From positions 1 to 28,191 of IMG/VR virus record IMGVR_UViG_3300042906_001319: 28,191 nucleotides of DNA. The stretch is one strand, 5' to 3'. Both the position numbers and the translations under genes were made by a program. This document shows positions 6,690 to 13,445 of the stretch, in pieces. Source of the DNA: a virus. Position 1 is the first letter of the stretch, and each line of letters starts with the position of its first letter. Below the pieces are notes generated by a model. The model was not told where the DNA came from. It saw only the letters and a list, made by a program, of their open reading frames with translations, and made no database searches.

Positions 6690-6962
6690 TTAAATAATAT
6701 CAACAGACATTGTAAGGGATATTTTACTCTGTTCTATACCTAAATAATTCCAACATTCTTTGATTAAAAACTCAACGCCTTCTGTATTTGTTTCCTCAAA
6801 TAATTGAATATCGGTAAAAAGTAATTTACAGGATACCGATAGGTGTTTTGCATTTGTCGAATATATTATGTCAGTAATTTCAACAATACTACCCTTACCA
6901 TATAATAATTCCAACTCATTTTTGAAGGTGGTGTTTAATAAAACGTATAGACATTTTTTCAT
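6690..6962 (-). CDS. Hypothetical protein
   Basis: 90 aa, starting MKKCLYVLLNTTFKNELELL. Alternating hydrophobics suggest a small alpha/beta fold, and no catalytic motif or signal peptide is obvious. It is divergent from the gene at 6983, with only 20 nt between the two start codons. A weak TATATTTT box precedes its ATG by 3 nt. Function unknown. Confidence 0.6.
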   Translation of the reverse strand: MKKCLYVLLNTTFKNELELLYGKGSIVEITDIIYSTNAKHLSVSCKLLFTDIQLFEETNTEGVEFLIKECWNYLGIEQSKISLTMSVDII

Positions 6963-6971
6963 TTAAAAATA

Positions 6972-6979
6972 TATTTAAG
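6972..6979 (+). promoter_or_regulatory. TATTTA-type box
   Basis: TATTTAAG followed by TAT and the ATG at 6983. This is a variant of the TATTTAT box at the same 3-nt distance as at 4857 and 22829. Confidence 0.3.
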
Positions 6980-6982
6980 TAT

Positions 6983-7291
6983 ATGAAATCATTTACAATT
7001 TCTGAACAGGAAAAAAGAGATATATTAGATAAATATTCCAAAAATACGGACGATAATGTTTTTAATTATTTACGTAGACACTATCCTGTATTAACACATG
7101 AGTTAGATTTTGAACCAAAAATAAAGATGAAATATCTAATTATTGATGATAAAACATATTATTTAAAGGATAATAAATCGTATTTAGCGGAAAAGTTTAA
7201 AAATATGTTAAAAGATGAGTTTTCATACGTATCTATGCCTACTTTAGTAAGGACAATAAAAAAATTTTTAAGTTTGGCTTTGTTAGATTAA
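6983..7291 (+). CDS. Leader-bearing hypothetical protein
   Basis: 102 aa. It starts MKSFTISEQEKRDILDKYSK, the ISE-x-EK-x-x-IL-x-x-[YH] form of the leader that is also seen at 25444 (ITKEEKENILDQH) and at 23808-24449 (ITESQKRTILSES). The body is basic and helical at the C-terminus (TLVRTIKKFLSLALLD). The leader suggests a virion-associated protein. No enzymatic motif seen. Confidence 0.6.
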   Translation: MKSFTISEQEKRDILDKYSKNTDDNVFNYLRRHYPVLTHELDFEPKIKMKYLIIDDKTYYLKDNKSYLAEKFKNMLKDEFSYVSMPTLVRTIKKFLSLALLD

Positions 7292-7310
7292 AAAATAATC
7301 CGTATATTTG
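7279..7310 (+). promoter_or_regulatory. Bacteroidota-type promoter
   Basis: TTTG (7279-7282), 20 nt, then TATATTTG (7303-7310), a full match to both elements. It drives 7327-8852 with a 16-nt leader. Confidence 0.65.
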
Positions 7311-7326
7311 TGTAAAATTAAATATT

Positions 7327-7545
7327 ATGAAAAATAAAACTTTTGTTACTGACTACCACAGGGTTGTTAAAGTTCTTAATTCTTGTAACACTGATGCGCA
7401 AATTAGTGTTGCGGAAAATTACTTTAATCTATTCTTAAAAAAATGGTCAGATAAATTAACAGAACAAAATTATTTGACTATGGTTTATCATTATACTAAA
7501 TTGAAAAACGATAAAATGTTAAACTTTTTTAAATTAAAAAAATAA
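7327..7545 (+). CDS. Small hypothetical protein
   Basis: 72 aa, basic and helical, starting MKNKTFVTDYHRVVKVLNSC and ending in a Lys-rich tail. No domain recognised. It is first in a three-gene unit downstream of a well-formed host-type promoter, with its stop overlapping the next start (TAATG). Function unknown. Confidence 0.55.
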   Translation: MKNKTFVTDYHRVVKVLNSCNTDAQISVAENYFNLFLKKWSDKLTEQNYLTMVYHYTKLKNDKMLNFFKLKK

Positions 7546-8144
7546 TGAAAAATAAACTAACCGAATCTGTTGTAGATTATTTCAAAAACTTCTATTGGGA
7601 GAACACCAAAATATATGAGTCATATTCCTTTTTAAGGAGAGATGTACCAAGATTTTTTAAAAACTTTTGGAAGTTTCGTAAAGCATTATATAATCATTAT
7701 TGGTTTGACCATCACGGCCTTTTAATGTTTGTTGAGACCGCTCTTGAAGATATGTCAAAAAACATTGAGGAAAAAGGTTGTGAAGTGGATTCTTCTAGAT
7801 TAAAAAAAATCGAAAAGATGAGGAGGGTTGTTGAACTTATTAGAAACTACAATCAGGACAGATACATTGAAATGGCGGAAAGTGAATTAGGTGAATTAGT
7901 TCTTCATCCTTGGGAATTTATTCCTGTTGAAGGTAAACCTGAATTATATGAACTAAAAGATAAAGACACACCTGAAGAAAAGAAACATAATAGTAAGGTG
8001 TTTAAACGAGCACATGAAATTGGAGAACAAGAATGGATAGAACTTTTTGAAATCCTTAAAGGACAAGATTATTCTAAATTCCCAAAAGACGAAGACTTCG
8101 ATAAACATTTTGATGGAAGTGGTCTTCGTGGGTGGTGGGATTAA
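7545..8144 (+). CDS. Conserved phage-type hypothetical protein
   Basis: 199 aa, rich in aromatic and charged residues. The core RRDVPRFFKNFWKFRKALYN, followed by HYWFDHHG, and a helical segment RLKKIEKMRRVVELIRNYNQ are features I recall from hypothetical proteins of many large phages, without known function. The C-terminus is acidic and ends GSGLRGWWD. No membrane segment or catalytic motif. It is translationally coupled to the preceding gene and 15 nt before the phosphoesterase. Confidence 0.7.
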   Translation: MKNKLTESVVDYFKNFYWENTKIYESYSFLRRDVPRFFKNFWKFRKALYNHYWFDHHGLLMFVETALEDMSKNIEEKGCEVDSSRLKKIEKMRRVVELIRNYNQDRYIEMAESELGELVLHPWEFIPVEGKPELYELKDKDTPEEKKHNSKVFKRAHEIGEQEWIELFEILKGQDYSKFPKDEDFDKHFDGSGLRGWWD

Positions 8145-8159
8145 AAAAAAATAAAAATT

Positions 8160-8852
8160 ATGAGAATTACATTCATATCAGACACACATTCTAAACATAA
8201 CCAAATCACAAAGGATTTACCTGGCGGTGATTTATTACTACATGCTGGTGATATGTCTTCTAGAGGATATAATCACGAAATAATTAATTTTCTTGAATGG
8301 TTCTCTAAATTGGATAACTATAAGAATAAAGTTTTTATTGCAGGTAATCATGATTGGGGATTCCAAGACAGTCCTGATTGGTGTAAAGAAATGCTCGAAT
8401 TATATGACGATAAATTAAATTATCTTCAAGACGATTTACATGTTATCGGTGAAGACTATGAGACATCAATTAAAGTTTATGGTAGTCCTTGGCAACCTGA
8501 ATTTCATAATTGGGCGTTTAATTTACCAAGAAATGGTTTAGAATTATCCGAAAAATGGAATCAAATACCCGAAAATACCGATATTTTGATAACTCACGGA
8601 CCTGCTTGGGGTTATGTTGACAAAGTAATTGGGGGAACTGAAAATCTTGGTTGTGAATTGTTAGTTCAAAGAATTAAAGAAATAAAACCAAAAATACACC
8701 TTTGCGGTCATATTCATAGTGGTCATGGTTATATATTTGATGGAACAACTCACTTTATTAATGGTTCAGTTTTGAGTGAAAGGTATGAATACTATAACAA
8801 ACCATTAACAGCAGATTGGAATCCTGAAACAAATGAGTTAATATTCCTATAA
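8160..8852 (+). CDS. Calcineurin-like metallophosphoesterase (MPPED-like)
   Basis: 230 aa, with the complete metal-binding set: DTH near residue 8, HAGD, AGNHDW, THGPAWG and CGHIHSGHG. The order and the YGSPWQPEFHNWAFNLPRNG segment match the MPPED1/MPPED2 branch, whose members hydrolyse phosphomonoesters or cyclic nucleotides with two metal ions. The substrate here is unknown. Candidate roles are cyclic-nucleotide signal degradation or nucleic-acid end processing. No signal peptide, so cytoplasmic. It is last in its operon, with a terminator right after. Confidence 0.92.
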   Translation: MRITFISDTHSKHNQITKDLPGGDLLLHAGDMSSRGYNHEIINFLEWFSKLDNYKNKVFIAGNHDWGFQDSPDWCKEMLELYDDKLNYLQDDLHVIGEDYETSIKVYGSPWQPEFHNWAFNLPRNGLELSEKWNQIPENTDILITHGPAWGYVDKVIGGTENLGCELLVQRIKEIKPKIHLCGHIHSGHGYIFDGTTHFINGSVLSERYEYYNKPLTADWNPETNELIFL

Positions 8853-8860
8853 ACTAAAAT

Positions 8861-8886
8861 CCCCCATAAAATTGGGGGTTTTTTTA
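8861..8886 (+). terminator. Rho-independent terminator
   Basis: CCCCCA (8861-8866) pairs with TGGGGG (8873-8878), followed by seven T residues. Flanking A and T runs could make it work in both directions, serving also the small minus-strand gene that ends at 8884. Confidence 0.75.
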
Positions 8887-9003
8887 TTTTCCGTATTTTT
8901 CCTTCATCTTTTCTTGCCATTTTTCGTGTTTCATACCATTGACAAAAAACCATCCGAAATGGAATTCGAACTTATCAGATATTTTTTTAAGTAAATTTTT
9001 CAT
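8884..9003 (-). CDS. Small hypothetical protein (39 aa)
   Basis: Starts MKNLLKKISDKFEFHFGWFF and ends in KEKYGK. It is basic and amphipathic with aromatic residues mid-protein. The reading frame is short, but a perfect TATCTTTG box sits 4 nt before the ATG, exactly as for the genes at 15372 and 19380-19781(-), and a terminator lies at its 3' end. Together these make it a credible gene. Function unknown. Small host-takeover proteins are often of this size. Confidence 0.5.
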   Translation of the reverse strand: MKNLLKKISDKFEFHFGWFFVNGMKHEKWQEKMKEKYGK

Positions 9004-9007
9004 ACAT

Positions 9008-9015
9008 CAAAGATA
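9008..9015 (-). promoter_or_regulatory. TATCTTTG -7 box abutting a start codon
   Basis: On the minus strand TATCTTTG-ATGT-ATG (start at 9003). I found no convincing TTTG 19-20 nt upstream, so the -33 element is weak or missing. Confidence 0.45.
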
Positions 9016-9022
9016 TGAAAAA

Positions 9023-9841
9023 TTATTTTAAAAGTGAATAAAATTCTTTGAAATGTTTTATTCTATCGGTCAACCCTATGACTCCGCCGTTTACTCGTTT
9101 TGTTACTGCGGTAACAGTTGCGTCATCAGCACCTTTGTCACAGATAGACCAAAGTCCGTTATTATTAAAGAAAAATGCTGCAGATGCTAATGGGTATTTA
9201 GTTGCAACTAAATCAGGATTGGTTGTCAAATCTTCTTTTAAAAAATCACCTAGTTTTTTATAATTTTCTTTTCCAGTCAATTGGATAAATCCTCTGCCAC
9301 GAAATTTAAAACCTTCCTTTGTGGTTTCATCACCATTACCCATTCGACCACCATATACTCTTGAAGCAATTTTTTCAGGTTGTTTTGCATAAGATTCTGC
9401 CAAAGTACCAGGAAAATATTTAGGGAATATTTTCTTTAAACCATCAGCAGAGTAGTTTAAATTTTCATTTATCGCTTTGAAATTACCACTCTCATGAGCA
9501 CATTGAGCTAAAAAGTGTGCCAATCTAAGTGGTGTTGTGATGTTAAATTTTGCACAGGTATCGGGGATTTGTGCAATTACTGAGTCAGGGATATGTCCCT
9601 TTAATTTCTCAAGATTTAACGAACCACCTGAAGGAATAATTATATTCTCCTTAATAACTGAAGTGATTCCCATTTTTTCCAAAGTTGAAGAACCAACAAT
9701 ACCATCAGCAGTTAATCCATTTTTTGTTTGCCATTCTTTTACGGATTTTTCAGTACCGGGACCGAAGTTACCATCTGCAGAAATTCCTAATTTTTGTTGG
9801 ATTTGTTTAACAACATCTCCGTTTGAACCTAATTTAATCAT
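9023..9841 (-). CDS. Endolysin: peptidoglycan-binding domain plus GH19 chitinase-like lysozyme
   Basis: 272 aa from the start at 9841 (an ATG at 9853 adds four residues). Residues 1-58 form a PG_binding_1 domain (GDVVKQIQQKLG, DGNFGPGTEKSVKEWQ). Residues 75-272 form the GH19 domain with the catalytic Glu in FLAQCAHESGNF (Glu117) and the FRGRGFIQLTGKENYKKLG signature. It would cut the glycan strands of host peptidoglycan at lysis. There is no signal peptide, so it needs a holin or sits in the virion. The 9841 start places the TATTTATA box 12 nt upstream, as at 24492 and 25444. Confidence 0.94.
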   Translation of the reverse strand: MIKLGSNGDVVKQIQQKLGISADGNFGPGTEKSVKEWQTKNGLTADGIVGSSTLEKMGITSVIKENIIIPSGGSLNLEKLKGHIPDSVIAQIPDTCAKFNITTPLRLAHFLAQCAHESGNFKAINENLNYSADGLKKIFPKYFPGTLAESYAKQPEKIASRVYGGRMGNGDETTKEGFKFRGRGFIQLTGKENYKKLGDFLKEDLTTNPDLVATKYPLASAAFFFNNNGLWSICDKGADDATVTAVTKRVNGGVIGLTDRIKHFKEFYSLLK

Positions 9842-9853
9842 AATGTTTTTCAT

Positions 9854-9861
9854 TATAAATA
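9854..9861 (-). promoter_or_regulatory. TATTTATA box before the endolysin
   Basis: On the minus strand TATTTATA ends directly before the ATG at 9853 and 12 nt before the ATG at 9841. The A-rich 12-nt spacer resembles those at 24480-24491 and 25432-25443. A late-class promoter would suit a lysis gene. Confidence 0.45.
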
Positions 9862-9883
9862 TAAACTTAAATGAATAAAGAAG

Positions 9884-9891
9884 TATTTATG
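9884..9891 (+). promoter_or_regulatory. TATTTATG box before the histidine kinase gene
   Basis: TATTTATG-AAT-ATG, with the start at 9895. The box lies inside the reading frame that begins at 9871 and argues for the downstream start. Confidence 0.4.
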
Positions 9892-9894
9892 AAT

Positions 9895-11496
9895 ATGAAT
9901 AAAGAATCAAAACACTATTTACTTTTTTCAATCATCATTATGTCGGTTTTTTTTATCCTTAAAACCGCAATATTAATTGGAATGTTTGAACCAACTCAAT
10001 TAACTCGTATTGTTGAATACCTTTGTATAGTTTTATTTATACCAATATTTTATTTTTTAATGAAATCACAAACCGCTGAACTAAAAAGTGATTTATTAAA
10101 AACAATAAAAGAGAGTGAGGAGTTTATTGATACTGCAGCAATTGTTTCAGTTGCAGATAAAAACGGTAAAATAACGTATGTTAATAAAAAATTTGAGGAA
10201 GTTTCTGGATGGTCATTAGATGAAGTAATAGGTAAGGACCATATTATCGTTAATTCGGGATTACAACCTGACGGTTATTGGGGTAAGATGTATAAGACGG
10301 TAATGAACGGTGAAATATGGAATGATGTTGTTACCAATAAAACAAAATCAGGTGAATTGTATTATGTTGATACATACATTAAAGCAAAATTTGATAAAAA
10401 TAATAAGTTGGTAGGGTTTTCATCAATTAGACAAGACGTTACCGAATTAAAGAAAAAAGAAGCGGAGATTCGTAATAGAATGAACGCCATAAATAAATCT
10501 AATGCGGTTATTGAGTTCGATTTACAAGGAAACATTATTTTCGCTAATGAATTGTTTTTAAATACTATGGGTTATTCTTTACAAGATAAGATATCTGGAA
10601 AACATCATAGAATTTTTATAGATGAAGAGTATTCAAAAAGCGATGAATATCGTATTTTTTGGGAAAAATTAAATGAGGGCGTATTGTTTTCAGGTGAAAT
10701 TGTTAGAGTCAAAAAAGATGGGTCGTTAGTTTATTTACAGGCAACTTACAATCCTATTATTGGTACTGATGGTAAGATTTATCGTGTTATGAAAATCGCA
10801 ACAGACATCACCAATTCTTATGAACAAAAGAAAGAGATTGAAAAGAAAAATACGTATTTAGAACATGCCGCCAAAATATTAAGACACGATATGCACTCAG
10901 GGATTAATACTTACATGCCAAGAGGACTTAATTCTTTAGAACGTAGATTAAAACCTGAAGATATCGAATCATTAAAGATTGAATCACCTCTTAAAATGAT
11001 TAAAGAAGGTTTAAAACATTCTCAAAAAGTTTATAAAGGAGTGTATGAGTTTACTAATTTAGTTAAGAAAGACGTTGTTTTAAATAAAACAGAATGTAAT
11101 TTAAAAACTATTTTAAACGATTACTTGTCATCAACTGCATATATTAGTCAGGTGATTATCGAAGATTTACCAACTATTGATGTTAACGAAGCTCTATTCT
11201 GCACCGCAGTGGACAATTTAATCAGAAATGGGTTAAAATATAATGACTCAGAAACCAAATTTGTTAAAATATATTCAGATGAAGAATCCATATATATCCA
11301 AGACAATGGTAGAGGAATTACTCAAGAAGACTTTGACCATTTATCAAAACCTTACACAAGAAAAGAAGGTCAAAAAGAATCAGGTAGTGGATTGGGGTTG
11401 AATATTTGTGTTGCAATTTTGGAAGAACATGGGTTTAAAATTACCTGTGAAAAAAATGAAGTCGGAACTAAAATTAAAATAAACATAAAAAAGTAA
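9895..11496 (+). CDS. Membrane-bound PAS-PAS histidine kinase
   Basis: 533 aa from the preferred start (an ATG at 9871 would add eight residues). Two membrane helices (about 7-30 and 40-58) are followed by a first PAS domain (SVADKNGKITYVNKKFEEVS) with its PAC region, a second PAS (VIEFDLQGNIIFANELFLNT), and a dimerisation region with the likely phospho-acceptor His331 in ILRHDMHSG. The ATPase domain has an N box (DNLIRNGLKYN), G1 (QDNGRGI) and G2 (GSGLGLNI). All catalytic boxes are present. The PAS domains may sense a small ligand, redox state or light. The two downstream genes are its probable partners. Complete sensor kinases are rare in phages. Confidence 0.93.
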   Translation: MNKESKHYLLFSIIIMSVFFILKTAILIGMFEPTQLTRIVEYLCIVLFIPIFYFLMKSQTAELKSDLLKTIKESEEFIDTAAIVSVADKNGKITYVNKKFEEVSGWSLDEVIGKDHIIVNSGLQPDGYWGKMYKTVMNGEIWNDVVTNKTKSGELYYVDTYIKAKFDKNNKLVGFSSIRQDVTELKKKEAEIRNRMNAINKSNAVIEFDLQGNIIFANELFLNTMGYSLQDKISGKHHRIFIDEEYSKSDEYRIFWEKLNEGVLFSGEIVRVKKDGSLVYLQATYNPIIGTDGKIYRVMKIATDITNSYEQKKEIEKKNTYLEHAAKILRHDMHSGINTYMPRGLNSLERRLKPEDIESLKIESPLKMIKEGLKHSQKVYKGVYEFTNLVKKDVVLNKTECNLKTILNDYLSSTAYISQVIIEDLPTIDVNEALFCTAVDNLIRNGLKYNDSETKFVKIYSDEESIYIQDNGRGITQEDFDHLSKPYTRKEGQKESGSGLGLNICVAILEEHGFKITCEKNEVGTKIKINIKK

Positions 11497-11508
11497 AAAA
11501 ACAAAAAA

Positions 11509-11943
11509 ATGATTGATTCAATTTTATTAGTGGATGATGAAGATTTATTCCATTTAGTATTCGAAGATGCGTGTTCGTTATTGGATATTAGTCTTTCACT
11601 AAAATCTTTAAACAGTTCGGATGAAGCGGCGAAACTATTTAAACGATGGTTAACTGGGGATAATAGTGATAGACCTGAATGTGTATTCGTTGATTTAAAT
11701 ATTATTGGTTCTTCCTTTGATGGTATTGAGTTAATAAGAAAAATAAATTTTGAATACGGGAACAATGTAGTTATTGGGATTATTTCATCTTCAGATGAAC
11801 CTGAAGAACAAGCAAAAGCTCTACAGGCGGGTGCTCAATTTTGGATTATAAAATCGGATGACATTGAACCAAGGTTAGATGAGTTTAGACAAGATTACGA
11901 AAGTTACAAAAATAGAACCGCACCATTTAAAATATATAAATGA
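11509..11943 (+). CDS. Single-domain response regulator
   Basis: 144 aa, a receiver domain only, starting MIDSILLVDDEDLFHLVFED. The acidic pair Asp9/Asp10, the phospho-acceptor Asp62 (CVFVDLNI), the switch Ser in IGIISSSD and the conserved Lys115 (WIIKSDD) are all there. No DNA-binding or enzymatic output domain, so it must act by protein contact, like CheY or Spo0F. It starts 12 nt after the kinase and ends in an ATGA overlap with the coiled-coil membrane protein, the most likely target or relay partner. Confidence 0.93.
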   Translation: MIDSILLVDDEDLFHLVFEDACSLLDISLSLKSLNSSDEAAKLFKRWLTGDNSDRPECVFVDLNIIGSSFDGIELIRKINFEYGNNVVIGIISSSDEPEEQAKALQAGAQFWIIKSDDIEPRLDEFRQDYESYKNRTAPFKIYK

Positions 11944-12614
11944 TAGTATTTGATAAAAATAGTCAACAACAATTAATTGATTTAAATAAGTCAAAAAATA
12001 TCGCCCTTGAGGGTAATATTGCTAAAGTAATTGACGCTGATGATAATATTGAATTCAAAGAGTATCTTGATTTCTGTATTTCAAAAGATAAAGAAATAAG
12101 AAGAAGAAGATTAGAAATAACAAAACAAGTCCAAATCCAAAATAAAGAACTTTCTGAATTAAACTTAGAGAATCAAAGAATAATGACTGAATTACAAAAC
12201 ACTTTAACGAGTGTTGAGGAATCCAAATCTCAGATTGAATTACAAAACCGAGAACTAACCTCTTGGAAAGAAGACAACCAAAGAATTGGTCAGGAGTTAC
12301 GAGAATCAATGATTAAATCAGAACAAGCACGTATTGAGGCTGAAAATGCAAAACATGTTGCGATGAATGATTTGGATTTGTTACAGAAAAAAAGTCAAAC
12401 AGAATTGATTAGTGTTATCGTTAAAGTTTCTTTAGGTGTTATTATAACTGTTGGGGTGATTACAACAATCATGTATATGATTTCTTTATATATGAACAAA
12501 GACACTCAGATTATTGGGTCAACATGGTCAAACATGCTTGGTATTTTATTAACCAACGCATTTAGTATTATCGGAACTATTATGGGTGTAAAATACGCAT
12601 CAAAAGAAAATTAA
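11940..12614 (+). CDS. Coiled-coil membrane protein, partner of the two-component system
   Basis: 224 aa. Residues about 45-155 form a long charged coiled coil with internal similarity (ELSELNLENQRIMTEL and ELTSWKEDNQRIGQEL, about 40 residues apart). Two membrane helices follow at about 158-182 (VSLGVIITVGVITTIMYMIS) and 198-216 (LGILLTNAFSIIGTIMGV), with a short tail. It has no enzymatic domain. Its start overlaps the stop of the response-regulator gene, so the two are made together. A plausible role is as a membrane effector gated by the regulator. Confidence 0.75.
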   Translation: MIVFDKNSQQQLIDLNKSKNIALEGNIAKVIDADDNIEFKEYLDFCISKDKEIRRRRLEITKQVQIQNKELSELNLENQRIMTELQNTLTSVEESKSQIELQNRELTSWKEDNQRIGQELRESMIKSEQARIEAENAKHVAMNDLDLLQKKSQTELISVIVKVSLGVIITVGVITTIMYMISLYMNKDTQIIGSTWSNMLGILLTNAFSIIGTIMGVKYASKEN

Positions 12615-12616
12615 TT

Positions 12617-13042
12617 CTAACGTTTGATTTTTTTAATTGAGACCGTGTTAACCCCACTACCTTTATTTTTTAAGGTTATCTCTTGTTCATTTGGATAAAG
12701 TATCCTATTTGCCAAAGTTTGTGATATATCAATCAATTCTTTTGGTGATTCTACTGTTAGTAGATAGATTTCATCACCACAACCTGTACAAAAAGAGTAA
12801 GATTTTAATAAATCTTTTTTTGATGTTGAGTAATGTGAGCCCGGTTTTTTTATATCAATATCTTTTTTATTATCGACAGAGATTATTCTATATAAATCAA
12901 TAAGGTCAGGTAGTTCATATAAATAATCAATCAAGTACTCTAATTCATCTTCAGCACTTTCTTCATCAAAACCCATTTCATATAGTTTTGATAACAAATA
13001 TTGTTTATCGATTCGTTGACCAAGAACAGAAATCATTTTCAT
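12617..13042 (-). CDS. Hypothetical protein
   Basis: 141 aa. The N-terminal half is acidic and helical (GFDEESAEDELEYLIDYLYE). The C-terminal half has a CTGCGDEIYLL segment with a CxxC pair and a strand-rich end. No family recognised. It starts 5 nt after a TATTTATC box, and its stop lies 2 nt from the convergent stop at 12614. The plus-strand frames over it are shadows. Confidence 0.55.
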   Translation of the reverse strand: MKMISVLGQRIDKQYLLSKLYEMGFDEESAEDELEYLIDYLYELPDLIDLYRIISVDNKKDIDIKKPGSHYSTSKKDLLKSYSFCTGCGDEIYLLTVESPKELIDISQTLANRILYPNEQEITLKNKGSGVNTVSIKKIKR

Positions 13043-13047
13043 ATTAT

Positions 13048-13055
13048 GATAAATA
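13048..13055 (-). promoter_or_regulatory. TATTTATC box, putative late promoter
   Basis: On the minus strand TATTTATC-ATAAT-ATG (start at 13042). It lies directly after the stop of the upstream gene at 13056, which shows that the downstream gene could have its own promoter. Confidence 0.4.
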
Positions 13056-13247
13056 TCACTTTTTGTTCATTCTTGCAATTTTTGCTCTGTCATTCTTATC
13101 ATTTTTATATAGTATTTCAACCTCATATGGATTAATACGACTTACTTTGATATCATATCTCCAAATATCCAAGGTATTTTCATCTTCGTATATCACCTCC
13201 CACTTTGTTAAGGGTGCAATATTAGTATTTTTTTTCTTATTATCCAT
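13056..13247 (-). CDS. Small hypothetical protein
   Basis: 63 aa, highly charged. It starts MDNKKKNTNIAPLTKWEVIY and continues into a strand-rich, basic segment (IWRYDIKVSRINPYEVEILY) ending in ARMNKK. The size and pattern suggest a single small beta domain. It has a complete host-type promoter immediately upstream, so it is likely a real early gene. Function unknown. Confidence 0.6.
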   Translation of the reverse strand: MDNKKKNTNIAPLTKWEVIYEDENTLDIWRYDIKVSRINPYEVEILYKNDKNDRAKIARMNKK

Positions 13248-13251
13248 TTCA

Positions 13252-13282
13252 CAAAGTTACAAATAAAAAAATAAAAATCAAA
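13252..13282 (-). promoter_or_regulatory. Bacteroidota-type promoter abutting a start codon
   Basis: On the minus strand TTTG (13279-13282), 19 nt, then TAACTTTG (13252-13259), then four bases and the ATG at 13247. Both elements match consensus, and the short gap implies a leaderless mRNA. Confidence 0.65.
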
Positions 13283-13284
13283 AT

Positions 13285-13336
13285 GAAAAAATGTCATATT
13301 AATCTGACATTTTTTCAAATTTAATGACAAAATGTC
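13285..13336. promoter_or_regulatory. Palindromic operator-like element between the divergent gene at 13056-13247(-) and dnaK
   Basis: GAAAAAATGTCA (13285-13296) and TGACATTTTTTC (13305-13316) form a perfect 12-bp inverted repeat with an 8-bp centre. A second small palindrome, GACA-AAA-TGTC, follows at 13326-13336, giving four TGTCA/TGACA-type half sites. It lies between two divergent genes, so a terminator makes little sense, while an operator for dnaK or for the minus-strand promoter does. It does not match the CIRCE element. No clean dnaK promoter is visible; AATATTTG at 13366-13373 is a weak candidate. Confidence 0.45.
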
Positions 13337-13445
13337 TGTATTATTAATTTGGTATGGTTTTTAACAATATTTGTTTCGGACTTGATTCCATAAAATAAAT
13401 TAACTAAATTTAAAAAAAATAAACTAAACAAAAAAAATTAAAAAC

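Noticed and set aside
13285-13316. Inverted repeat read as a transcription terminator
   Set aside because: It has A and T flanks on both sides, but it lies between divergent start regions with no gene ending there. An operator is the better reading.
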